A DNA stretch of 59,214 nucleotides. Source: CAYJRR01 sp964372275 [NCBI: uncultured bacterium] (GTDB lineage Bacteria > CAYJRR01). Below the pieces are notes generated by a model. It did not search any database, was not told the origin of the DNA, and was given only the letters and a program-made list of their open reading frames with translations. The translations under genes and the position numbers were made by a program. Where the stretch lies: positions 1 to 59,214 of the forward strand of contig CAYJRR010000008.1 of the NCBI GenBank assembly GCA_964372275.1. Reading direction: 5' to 3'. Position 1 is the stretch's first letter; every line of letters begins with the position of its first letter. This document shows, piece by piece, positions 45,078 to 54,611 of the stretch.

Positions 45078-45908
45078 TCAGCGGCGGGTGCCGACCGCCG
45101 GTCCCCCGCTGCCGGCGCTCCCGTCGCCCCCCCGCCCTTGGGAGCGGGTCTGGGCGGCACGCGCGGCGTTCCAGCCGCCCACCGCCCCGGACCATCCGGC
45201 GCGCGCAGCGGCCCACGTCGCCGTTCCGAAGTTGCTTATCGAAGAGACCAGCGGATTCCAGTAGCCGGCGCGGTCCAGCAACTTGTAGCCGACGTACGCC
45301 AGCCCGACGGCGATCCCGGCAAGGGCGACGCCCGCGAGAACGGTCCCGGCGACCGTCGCGCCGGCCACGATGGCGCCGGTGGCGGCGCCATGGAGCGCCG
45401 ACCCGGCGGCCCAGGTGAAGAATCCGGCCCCGGCGAAGGTGATGGCGGCCATGACGGCATCGACGACGGGGCTCTCCGAGACGTTCCCTCGGCCCACGTG
45501 CATTCCGACCGGGAGCGCCGCGCTGCCGGGCCGGTATCGGAGGCCGCCGTCGGGGAGCAGGTCGAACCGCGCACCGTCCGTGTCGTCGGACTCGAGTCGA
45601 CCCTGGTCGTCGAACCTCCCGAGCCGTCGAAAGGAGCCGTCTTCGGCGCGGAGGTAGCGGAAGTAGATCCCATCGCTACGCTCGTCGATCGCGATGACCA
45701 TCCCGTCCGGACTCCGCTGCACGCGCCGGTAGAGGATCCCCCCGTCGACGATCTCCTCGGAGATCGTGCCGGGCACCGGGGCCGGTACCACTCGCGCCTT
45801 CGCGTCGTCCGGGCCGTCCGCCCATGCCGGCGACGCGATCAGACACACGGCCGTCGCGACCGCCACCGACCCCTCGCGGACGCACGCATTCCAGTCGATC
45901 GCTCGCAT
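45078..45908 (-). CDS. Exported membrane-associated protein with AVGxRR-type tail
   Basis: 276 residues; the ATG at 45908 has GGGAGG before it. The signal peptide ends IASPAWA. Residues about 40-125 are strand-rich with short repeats ([40 protein letters not shown]), like RHS/YD-type hairpin repeats. A glycine-zipper hydrophobic region follows ([40 protein letters not shown]), which could insert in a membrane. It ends [11 protein letters not shown], close to the GGPAVGVRR end of the gene at 21366 but with different codons. The 68-bp upstream gap is shared with the gene at 45977. Function unknown; glycine zippers recall colicin-like or glycine-zipper proteins. Confidence 0.8.
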   Translation of the reverse strand: MRAIDWNACVREGSVAVATAVCLIASPAWADGPDDAKARVVPAPVPGTISEEIVDGGILYRRVQRSPDGMVIAIDERSDGIYFRYLRAEDGSFRRLGRFDDQGRLESDDTDGARFDLLPDGGLRYRPGSAALPVGMHVGRGNVSESPVVDAVMAAITFAGAGFFTWAAGSALHGAATGAIVAGATVAGTVLAGVALAGIAVGLAYVGYKLLDRAGYWNPLVSSISNFGTATWAAARAGWSGAVGGWNAARAAQTRSQGRGGDGSAGSGGPAVGTRR

Positions 45909-45959
45909 CGCCCCCTCCCGGCTCGACCGGTCGATGATACCATGTCGCGGGCATCTCTC

Positions 45960-45970
45960 GGGGGGGGGGG
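45960..45970. repeat. Run of eleven G in a divergent promoter/ribosome-site region
   Basis: Eleven G, ending six bases before the ATG at 45977, so it takes the place of the Shine-Dalgarno sequence of that gene. It lies 52 bp upstream of the other gene's start. Slippage would change spacing. Confidence 0.85.
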
Positions 45971-45976
45971 CGGACG

Positions 45977-47512
45977 ATGGACCGTCGGTTCGGGTGGATT
46001 TCGCTGGGGGCGCTTGCCGTTCTGTCGTTCGCGGCGTGTGGGAAGAAGAACGGGGCCGATCCGGTCGTCGGCAGCCCGGCGGACGCGTATCCCGAGGGGT
46101 TCGCCGTCGCGGCGCCGCTCGCCGGGGAGGTGCCCGCCTTCGCCGGCGGGGACGAGGAGGGTCCGATCTACGTCAATCCGGGGAAGTCGTTCGGCCAGAA
46201 GGAGGCCGAGCTCAACCAACTGATCAACGGCGTGACCGATGCCGATTGCGAGGTGGTCTTCGGGATGTTGGTCGCGGGCGGGAACCCACCCTGCTACGGG
46301 CCGATGCTCTACTACAAGAACCATCCGGACTTCGGGACGACGGGGGACATCCCGCCGCCTCCCGGTGCGACGACCGCAAACGGGCTCCTGCCCGGAGGCG
46401 ATCTCGGCATCTGGTCGGCGACCAACGTCGGCTCCGACGAGGCCTGCACCGCATCCAAGGTCAACATCACCGTGGACGACGTCTCTCTTCGCGTCGACAT
46501 CGGCCTTTACACCGCGGCCAGCATGATCTGCCTGATGAATGTCCACGAGGTCGACCTTCCCGGCGAGGGGGAGGAGGTCGACATGACCGAGCTGTTGGAC
46601 CCCGTCCTGTCGTCGGTCAACGGCGACGTCGGGGTCACCTCGGCCGTCATCGGTCGCGGTGACGACCTGGACGGCGATCCGGTCTACGCCTACGGCGTCA
46701 CCATGACGGTCGGCTCGGCCGGAGCCAACCAGCTCAGCGTCGAGTTCGACTGGCTGCACACCGGCGATCCGGACGACACCGCCTACCGCGGAAAGATCTG
46801 GGGGAAGGTGGAAAACCTGCCCATGGGTCCGGCCTCGACCGCCGCCTATTCGGTTCTCTACGAGCGCGCCCAAGCCTCGATCGGCTATCGGCTCCTGTCG
46901 GCCGGCTACCCGGAAACGGCGACCGACATCTTCGCGGAGAACGGAGACCTTGCGGTCGATGGTGACTGGACCGGGAACATGACCCAGGCGATCGTCAACC
47001 AGGCGGCCAACGAGTCGATGTTCAGCGTCGGATGGCAGGCCGGACCGATGGACGACTCGACGCGCGTCTTCAACGCCTTCGTCAGCAACAACGACGGCTG
47101 CGGGTTCTTCGGCTACGGCGACAAGTTCGACGTCGTCGCCGGGACGGCGCCGGACAACCTGATCAAGAAGTTCATCTGCAACTGGGCCGGGGTCGGCAAC
47201 GACCACAGCGGCCAGGCGAGCAAGGCCCAGAAGCAGTGCATGTCCAAGACCGGAGGACAGTTCGAACCGACGTCGAGCCTGATCTCCTACGCGCCGGTCA
47301 ACGACTGCCAGGCGAACGTCGGCGACACCGACTCCAACGACGACGACTTCAGCCAAGGCACCTACTTCGGCCCCCTTCCGGACCCGACCGGCACGCCTCC
47401 GCCGTCCGTCGTCTTCTCCTCGGCGGCGCTGCCGAGCCAGTTGGTCGACCTGTCGACCGACACCGACTACGCCGACTTTGCACCCCCGTCCGTGCCCGAC
47501 GATCCGTTCTGA
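45977..47512 (+). CDS. Lipoprotein of unknown function
   Basis: 511 residues. The lipoprotein signal is ISLGALAVLSFAAC|GKK. The mature protein contains many Gly, Asp and Asn with paired Cys (DADCEVVFGM, GNPPCYGPML, DGCGFFGYGD, FICNWAG, KQCMSK, NDCQANV), suggesting disulfides in a secreted fold. Internal region SVGWQAGPMDDSTRVFNAFV is not recognised. The tail is acidic and Pro-rich. It lies 231 bp upstream of the sigma-54 peptide unit. Its FAAC|G lipobox matches that of the peptide. Confidence 0.8.
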   Translation: MDRRFGWISLGALAVLSFAACGKKNGADPVVGSPADAYPEGFAVAAPLAGEVPAFAGGDEEGPIYVNPGKSFGQKEAELNQLINGVTDADCEVVFGMLVAGGNPPCYGPMLYYKNHPDFGTTGDIPPPPGATTANGLLPGGDLGIWSATNVGSDEACTASKVNITVDDVSLRVDIGLYTAASMICLMNVHEVDLPGEGEEVDMTELLDPVLSSVNGDVGVTSAVIGRGDDLDGDPVYAYGVTMTVGSAGANQLSVEFDWLHTGDPDDTAYRGKIWGKVENLPMGPASTAAYSVLYERAQASIGYRLLSAGYPETATDIFAENGDLAVDGDWTGNMTQAIVNQAANESMFSVGWQAGPMDDSTRVFNAFVSNNDGCGFFGYGDKFDVVAGTAPDNLIKKFICNWAGVGNDHSGQASKAQKQCMSKTGGQFEPTSSLISYAPVNDCQANVGDTDSNDDDFSQGTYFGPLPDPTGTPPPSVVFSSAALPSQLVDLSTDTDYADFAPPSVPDDPF

Positions 47513-47681
47513 CGCCGATCGGCCAGGCCGAAGGGCGTTTCCGGCACGGGGACACGCTCGCCCCAATGGGGCCTCTGGTAACGACCCACGGGTGTCCACC
47601 GCGGGTGGTTGAGGGCTCGTTCATTATTCATAACGGGCTGATTCGAATAGGAAATGACTCGACGTTCGGCCGGCCGCCGGT

Positions 47682-47716
47682 TGGCACCGCGGCTGCAGTA
47701 TCGACGCTCAACGTCG
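47682..47716 (+). promoter_or_regulatory. Sigma-54 promoter and 5' hairpin of the small peptide gene
   Basis: TTGGCACCGCGGCTGCAG at 47681-47698 matches the sigma-54 pattern YTGGCACG-N4-TTGCW except for two bases. The invariant GG (47683-47684) and GC (47695-47696) are exactly ten bases apart. Transcription should start near 47708. A stem CGACG-CTCAA-CGTCG at 47702-47716 would then lie near the mRNA 5' end. An AT-rich patch at about 47620-47658 upstream could hold the activator site. Confidence 0.75.
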
Positions 47717-47743
47717 TCAACTTCCAACGCTACGGAGAGTGCC

Positions 47744-47911
47744 ATGAAGAAGATCCTGACCGTGCTGAGCCTGGTGGCCGTGACCTCGATGCTGGCCTCG
47801 TCGGCCTTCGCCGCGTGCGGCAACAACACCGGCCGCAACACCTCGACCCGCCCGGCGACCTCGGGTGGCACCACCGCCGGCTCGTCGGCCTCGGTCGGCA
47901 CGCCGCGGTAA
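47744..47911 (+). CDS. Small exported peptide or lipopeptide, 55 residues
   Basis: The signal peptide MKKILTVLSLVAVTSMLASS AFA is typical. Cleavage after AFA leaves a mature 32-residue peptide with one Cys and no aromatic residue; if instead the AFAAC|G is a lipobox, a 31-residue lipopeptide results. The mature part is Thr/Ser/Gly/Asn-rich (CGNNTGRNTSTRPATSGG) and ends SVGTPR. GGAGAG seven bases upstream is a strong ribosome site. Sigma-54 promoter, 5' hairpin and terminator all surround it within about 320 bp, marking a stand-alone, strongly expressed unit. No homologue is recognised; it could be a signal, entericidin-like lipopeptide or a surface component. Confidence 0.85.
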   Translation: MKKILTVLSLVAVTSMLASSAFAACGNNTGRNTSTRPATSGGTTAGSSASVGTPR

Positions 47912-47962
47912 CGAATTCCCCCCCGACGTCCTGGTCTGACCCCCCGGACGTCAACGCAGCAC

Positions 47963-47999
47963 GAGGCTCCCGAGCCCCCCTCGGGAGCCTCTTTTTTTT
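47963..47999 (+). terminator. Strong rho-independent terminator of the peptide gene
   Basis: A perfect 12-bp stem GAGGCTCCCGAG/CTCGGGAGCCTC with a C-only loop, then eight T (47992-47999). Confidence 0.96.
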
Positions 48000-48045
48000 C
48001 CGGCGGCTTGCGGTCGATTGCGAGGCGCGGATACCCTCGCCGCCG

Positions 48046-48848
48046 ATGAACCATCGGGCCGGACTCGTGGCGGCGCTCGTCGTCGGTTGCGTCCTGGGCT
48101 GCGGAGGGGACGAACCCCCGCCCGACTCGGTCGGTTTCTACGGCGTCCTGGTCGACGAGGAGTTCGACGCGGTCGGGGGGGCGGAATTCTTCGTGACCTC
48201 CCCCACCGGCGAGCGTCTGGACGACGGCTCCACCGACCCGGACGGGTCGTTCCACGCCGGCGGACTCGAGCCGACGACCGACGTCTCGCTCGTCTTCTCC
48301 CGGCCGGACGATCGCGTTCGGACCGTCTATCCGGGAGAGACCGAGGCGCGGGATGCCTTCCTCTTCTACGGCGCCGTCCAACTGTTCGACGTCGACTTTG
48401 TCGACGAGGAGATCGAGGAGTTCACGACCGCCGTCGGTGGAACCGCCGCGCTGATGACGTTCGACTTCGACACCGCCGGCAACGGCGCGATGGTCCGCGG
48501 ACGCGTGCTCGCCGCGTTGGAAGTGGAGGGGGAGCTCCGATTCTTCAGCGTTCCGAACGCGACGGTGACGGTCACCGACGGCGCCGGCGCCGAGCACCGG
48601 GTCTACTACCGTGGCGACCTCCCGGGGGACGGCGATCCCGGACCGGTCGAGCCCGAGCGCACCTCGACCGGCGAGGACTCCCGGTTCGCCGCCTTCGCCG
48701 TCCCGGCGACGGGCCTCTCCACGCTTCCGTTCGCGGCCGGCCTGGTCACCGTTCGCGTCGAGCTGGACTTCGCGACGTTCGAGGAACGGACGCTGGTCGT
48801 CGAAGACGGGGTGACCGTCCTCGACTTTCTGATGGTCCCCGCGGGCCT

Positions 48849-48852
<4 letters not shown>
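48046..48852 (+). CDS. Lipoprotein of unknown function, coupled to glyQ
   Basis: 268 residues. Lipobox [12 protein letters not shown]. An N-terminal carboxypeptidase-regulatory-like beta domain ([20 protein letters not shown], then [20 protein letters not shown]) is followed by a second strand-rich part ([20 protein letters not shown]). It begins 47 bp after the terminator, so it needs its own promoter, not evident to me. Its stop overlaps the glyQ start by ATGA, an unusual partner for a tRNA synthetase. Confidence 0.82.
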
Positions 48853-49735
<883 letters not shown>

Positions 49736-49739
<4 letters not shown>

Positions 49740-51844
49740 GCGAGCTCCTGTTCGAGATCGGGTCGGAGGAGCTGCCCGCCGCCTATGCGCGCGAGGCGCT
49801 CTCCGCAATGCCGGGGATCGTGGCGAGGGAGCTCACCGCGCGCGGCCTGGCGGTCGAGGCGGCGCGGGTCCGGGTCGCCGGGACGCCGCGTCGGTTGGCG
49901 GCGGGGGTCGATCGGTTGCCCCCGTCGACGCCGCGGGCGACGCGAACCGTGCTCGGACCGCCGAAGAGCGCCGCCTACAAGGACGGACGCCCAACGAAGG
50001 CGGCGGAGGGGTTCGCCGCCAAGAGCGGACTTCCGGTCGATCGCCTGACCGTCGTCGCCACCGAGAAGGGGGAGTACCTGGCGGCGCAGGTGGAAGAGGG
50101 GGGGCGTCCGACCTCCGAGGTGCTGGCCGAGGCGCTTCCCGCGGTGATCGGTTCGATCCCCTTCCCGAAGTCGATGCGCTGGGCTTCGCTCGAGGCGCGG
50201 TTCGCGCGGCCGGTGCGTTGGATCCTGGCGGCGTTCGACGGGAGGCGCGTGCCGTTCTCCTGGGGCGGGCTCGAGAGCGGCACCGTCACCCACGGCCACC
50301 GATTCCTGGCCCCCGGACCGGTGGAGGTCACGCGCTGGTCCGACTACGAACGCGCGCTCGAAGCGGCGCACGTCGTGGTCGACCCGACGCGACGCCGCGA
50401 GCGCGTGTTCGCCGAATCGGTGAAGGCCGCGGCGTCGGTTGGGGGCACGCTCGACGCCGACGGGCCGTTGCTCGACACGGTGAACTTCCTGGTCGAGGAG
50501 CCGCACCCGGTGGTCGGCGGCTTCGATCCGGCGCTGCTCGATCTTCCCGCCGACGTGATCGTGACCCCGATGCGGGTCCACCAGCGGTACTTTCCGGTGC
50601 GCGATGCGAACGGGGCGCTGATGGCCCACTTCGTCACCGTCGCCAACGTGCCGGCACGCGATCCGGCGGTGGTAGCGCGGGGAAACGAGCGCGTGCTGCG
50701 GGCGAGGCTGGCCGACGCGCGCTACTTTTTCGAGCTCGACCTGAAGACCCCGCTGGAGGCGATGGCGGCCGGACTGGACCGGGTGACGTTCCAGCAGAAG
50801 CTCGGAAGCTACGCCGAGAAGGTGGAGCGGACCCGCGCGCTGGCGTTGGAGATCCACGCCGCACTCGCCGGGACTCCCGGACTGCCCGAGGCGGCGGCCG
50901 TCGACCGCGCCGCGCGTCTCGCAAAGGCCGACCTCACGTCGAAGATGGTGTTCGAGTTCCCCGAGTTGCAGGGGCTGATGGGTCGCACCTACGCCCGGCG
51001 CGCGGGCGAGCACCCGAACGTGGCGGAGGCGATCGCCGAGCACCACCAGCCGCGATTCGCCGGTGACGCGCTGCCGGCCTCCCATCTCGGGGCGATCCTC
51101 TCGATCGCCGACCGTCTCGATACCGTGGCCGGCATCTTCGGGATCGGTGAACGGCCGACCGGATCGGCCGACCCGTTCGGGCTGCGGCGTCACGCGCTGG
51201 CGGTGATCGGCATCCTGCGCCATCGCGAGTACCGGCTGCCGCTCCGGCGGCTCCTCGCGTCGGCGGCGCGGGGATTCGCCGGCAAGGTGAAGGAGCCGGA
51301 ACGCGCCGCGGTCGAGGCGGCCGACTACGTGAAGGGACGTCTCGAGAACGCGCTGCGCGAGGAGGGGCTTCCCTACGACGCCGTCGATGCCGCGCTCTCG
51401 GCGCGCTTCGACGACGTCAACGAAGCGGTGGCGCGCGCCAAGGCGGTCGCGGAGCTGAAAGGCCTTCCGGAGGTCGAGCCGATCGCGGTCGGGTTCAAGC
51501 GCGCCGCCAACCTCCTCGGCACGGCCAGGAAGGAGGACCTCGGGGGGCCGGTCGATCCCTCGGCCTTCGTGCACGACGCGGAGCGCGCGCTGCACCGGGC
51601 GGCGGTCGACGTCGCGGAGTCGGTGCGCGGTCACGCGCGCGCCGGGCGGTGGCCGAACGCGCTCGGCGAGACGGTCCGTCTCAAGGGGCCGATCGACGCC
51701 TTCTACGGATCGGTGATGGTGATGGACCAAGACGAGCGGATCCGCCGGAACCGGCTGGCGCTCCTCTCCGAGGTGGTCGGCATCTTCGCCGGCATCGCGG
51801 ACGTCACGAAGATCGTTTCCAGCAACGACAGGAGATCGCCATGA
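49736..51844 (+). CDS. glyS: Glycyl-tRNA synthetase beta subunit
   Basis: 702 residues, usual length. The N-terminus [20 protein letters not shown] is the family signature; also [50 protein letters not shown] and [17 protein letters not shown]. The C-terminal anticodon-binding part ends the protein ([20 protein letters not shown]). Overlaps glyQ and the peptidase gene by four bases each. Confidence 0.98.
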
Positions 51845-53811
51845 AGGCCTTTCGTTCCGCGTCCGCCGTGCTGCTGCTGGCTTCCGCCTGCGGCCCAAAG
51901 GCCGGCCCTCCGACCGAGGTCGACGTCTCCAAGGCGCGCGCCGCGTTCACGGCGAACGAGCTTGCGAACGTGGTCGACGTGTCGGAGGTGGCGATCGCCC
52001 CCGACGGGAGCGAGCTGGCATTCGTCACCGACCGCAGCGGCGCCTACGAGCTTTGGACGATGCGCATCAACCGCGGGGTGGCGGGGGAGCCGAAGCAGCG
52101 CACCACCGCCAACGAGCAGGTCTCGGGACTCGTCTACTCGCCCAACGGCCAGGAACTGTTCTTCGAGATTGACGAAGGAGGGAACGAGCGGACCGACTTG
52201 TGGGCCCTCCGGAAGGGGGACGCCGAAGTTCCGCGGCGCATCGGCAAGACCGACACCGCCGAGCACGCCGTCGACTTCTCCCCGGACGGGACGCGGATCG
52301 CCTACGTAGCCGATCCTGACCGGCCGTTTCGCTTCAACGTCTTCGTCATGGACCTGCGGACGCGCGCGGTCACCCAGCTCACCCGGGAGGCGGTCAACGT
52401 CCTCCAGCCCACGTGGGACCACGAGGGGAAGACGATCGCTGCCACGGTGACCCCCGACGACCAGAAGGGGGAACTGCTGCTCATCGACGTCGCCACGGGG
52501 GCGGTCAAGCGGATCGCCTCGCCGGTGAAGGACGGGATCCTCTGGCCGGTCGACTTCCTCCCCTCCGGGCAACTGGTCGCGATCGGGACCAACGCCAAAG
52601 GGTTCCAGCAGCTGGCGACGATCGACCCGGCGAAGGGGAAGGTCGTCTTCGTCGGGGACGGCGACTGGGACGTGGAGGGAGCGGCGTTGGCGGAGGACGG
52701 CACGATCCTCTTCAGCCGCAACGTGCGGGGCGAGAGCGAGGTCACGGCGGCCCGGCGGTTGGGTTGGAAGGACGAGATCCGGTCGCGGTTCTCCCGTGAA
52801 GGGGTGGTCGGATCGCTGTCGATCGCGCGGATCGGCGGGCGCGGGGCGATGGTGCGCGAGGCGTCGAACCGTCCCTCGGAGATCGTGCTGGTCGAGATCT
52901 CCGGGTCGGGGACCTCCGGGCCGGCGACGGTGGAGGCGCGCAGCACGACGATCCTGCCCGCGAGCGCGGGGTCGGTGCGTGTGGACGCCTTGGCGAGGGC
53001 GGAGCGGCGGACCTTCCCGAGCTTCGACGGGACGAAGATCGACGCCTTCGTCTACCGGCCGCGCGTGGCGCGGCTGGGTTGGCCCGCGCCGGCGGTGGTG
53101 CACGTCCACGGCGGGCCGAACGGTCAGGCGCGCGGTGGATTCTCGCCGCAGATCCAGGCGCTCACCGAAGCGGGGTTCGTGGTGGTCGCCCCCAACTACC
53201 GCGGGTCGACCGGCTACGGTCGGGCCTTCGAGGACCTGAACAACAAGGACTGGGGCGGCGGCGACCTGCAGGATTTGGTCGCGGTTGTGAAGGCGATGGC
53301 CGCCGCGGGCGAGATCGACGGCGGACGCGTCGGGGTCACCGGCGGCAGCTACGGCGGATACATGACGCTCCGGGCGATCACCGCCGAGCCGGCGTTTTTC
53401 CGGGCGGCGGTCGAGTCGTTCGGAATGCCCGATCTGGTGGTCGACTACGAACTGACGGTCGATCGTTTCGGTTCCTGGTACGAGACGGAGATGGGCACCC
53501 CGTCGACGCACGCGGCGCTGTTCCGCGAGCGGTCGCCGATCCACGCCCTCGACCGGGTGACCTCGCCGCTCTTGGTGCTGCAAGGGGCCAACGACACCAA
53601 CGTTCCGCAGAAAGAGAGCGACTTGGTGGTCGAGGCGCTACGCAAGCGCGGACAGACGGTCGACTACACCGTCTACCCGAACGAAGGACACGGGTTCACC
53701 CGGCGGGAGAACCGCCTCGACGCGATGACCCGGACGGTCGACTTCTTCGTGAAGCACCTCGGGAAGCCGGCCGCAGCCCCCGCCGCCGCCACGACGGCCG
53801 GCGGAAGCTGA
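51841..53811 (+). CDS. S9-family prolyl oligopeptidase-like serine peptidase, lipoprotein
   Basis: 656 residues; the ATG overlaps the glyS stop, with AGGAG before it. Lipobox VLLLASAC|GPK. An N-terminal beta-propeller (blades like EVAIAPDGSELAFVTDRSGA and AVDFSPDGTRIAYVADP) precedes an alpha/beta-hydrolase with catalytic S503 (GGSYGGYM), D585 (GANDTN) and H617 (NEGHGF). It is expected to cut short peptides outside the cytoplasm. This is the last gene of the glyQS unit. Confidence 0.95.
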   Translation: MKAFRSASAVLLLASACGPKAGPPTEVDVSKARAAFTANELANVVDVSEVAIAPDGSELAFVTDRSGAYELWTMRINRGVAGEPKQRTTANEQVSGLVYSPNGQELFFEIDEGGNERTDLWALRKGDAEVPRRIGKTDTAEHAVDFSPDGTRIAYVADPDRPFRFNVFVMDLRTRAVTQLTREAVNVLQPTWDHEGKTIAATVTPDDQKGELLLIDVATGAVKRIASPVKDGILWPVDFLPSGQLVAIGTNAKGFQQLATIDPAKGKVVFVGDGDWDVEGAALAEDGTILFSRNVRGESEVTAARRLGWKDEIRSRFSREGVVGSLSIARIGGRGAMVREASNRPSEIVLVEISGSGTSGPATVEARSTTILPASAGSVRVDALARAERRTFPSFDGTKIDAFVYRPRVARLGWPAPAVVHVHGGPNGQARGGFSPQIQALTEAGFVVVAPNYRGSTGYGRAFEDLNNKDWGGGDLQDLVAVVKAMAAAGEIDGGRVGVTGGSYGGYMTLRAITAEPAFFRAAVESFGMPDLVVDYELTVDRFGSWYETEMGTPSTHAALFRERSPIHALDRVTSPLLVLQGANDTNVPQKESDLVVEALRKRGQTVDYTVYPNEGHGFTRRENRLDAMTRTVDFFVKHLGKPAAAPAAATTAGGS

Positions 53812-53818
53812 CGAATGG

Positions 53819-53850
53819 CGGGCGGCGGCCAAGGTTTCGGCCGCCGCCCG
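53819..53850. terminator. GC-rich hairpin between convergent genes
   Basis: Perfect 12-bp arms CGGGCGGCGGCC/GGCCGCCGCCCG with an eight-base loop, lying eight bases past the S9 stop and 38 bases from the DUF4142 stop. There is no T-run, so it is either a factor-assisted or bidirectional terminator. Confidence 0.6.
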
Positions 53851-53888
53851 ACGCTGCCTGCTCGCTCGTCTCCTTGGGGACCGCCGCG

Positions 53889-54536
53889 TTACGGCTGAGG
53901 CTGCTGCGGCTCCTCTTCCTCTCCGCTCTGTGGTTGGTTCTCCGGTACCGTCCCCTTTTCCTGCTCCTCTCCCCGGACCCCCTTCCGCTCGGGTGTGGTC
54001 TCGATCTTGGAGAGGAGCATCTGGGCTTGGCGGCCGTGCGCCTCGATATCGTCGGCCAGCCGCGCCACCTCCCGCTTGAACTCCGCGTCCTGGATCCGGG
54101 GCTGGAAGGCCTGGATCCGCGGGGCGAGCTGCTGGTGCGCTTGCGCGTTCTTCTTCAGGAATGCGACGTCGAAGGCCTGGCCCGAAAGCTCGCGCAGCTC
54201 GGGCAACTTCGGTTTGACCTCGGTGAGCGTGATCCCCTTCTCCATCGCCTCCTGTTTCACCAGCTGGTCGGCCTGGCGATGGCCTTGGAGCAGCATCTCC
54301 GCGAAGTCGCGCACCTCCGGGTTGCGTGTCCTCTCCTTGGCGAGCTGCGCCATCTCGATCTCCCGCAGGTTCACGTCGTGGATCTCCTTCAGGAACGCCT
54401 CCTCGGACGAGAACGACTCGGTTCCTCGCTGCGTCTGGATCTCGTGCTTCTTCTGTTCGTCGGCCGACGCGCCGGCGGCCACGAGCGAGGCGCCGCCCAG
54501 GAGCGCCGCCGCGGTCATCGTTCGGATCGATCTCAT
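53889..54536 (-). CDS. DUF4142-family exported protein
   Basis: 215 residues with signal peptide ending AAGASA. The helical DUF4142 pattern is visible: FLKEIHDVNLREIEMAQLAK, then VRDFAEMLLQGHRQADQLVK. The C-terminus is a Glu/Gln/Pro-rich tail (GEEQEKGTVPENQPQSGEEE). DUF4142 has a ferritin-like fold; its role is unknown, often linked to stress. GGAGG precedes the ATG by ten bases. Confidence 0.88.
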   Translation of the reverse strand: MRSIRTMTAAALLGGASLVAAGASADEQKKHEIQTQRGTESFSSEEAFLKEIHDVNLREIEMAQLAKERTRNPEVRDFAEMLLQGHRQADQLVKQEAMEKGITLTEVKPKLPELRELSGQAFDVAFLKKNAQAHQQLAPRIQAFQPRIQDAEFKREVARLADDIEAHGRQAQMLLSKIETTPERKGVRGEEQEKGTVPENQPQSGEEEEPQQPQP

Positions 54537-54611
54537 GGGGTTCGTCCCTCCGTGAGCTTTTCACTGGTCCACAGGGGGGCGATGTCCAGCGCAGGGTCCG
54601 CGCCGCCACCG

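Noticed and set aside
47609-47650. Sigma-70 promoter in the AT-rich patch before the small peptide
   Set aside because: No -35/-10 pair has acceptable spacing, whereas the sigma-54 match downstream is nearly perfect; the patch is better seen as an activator site.
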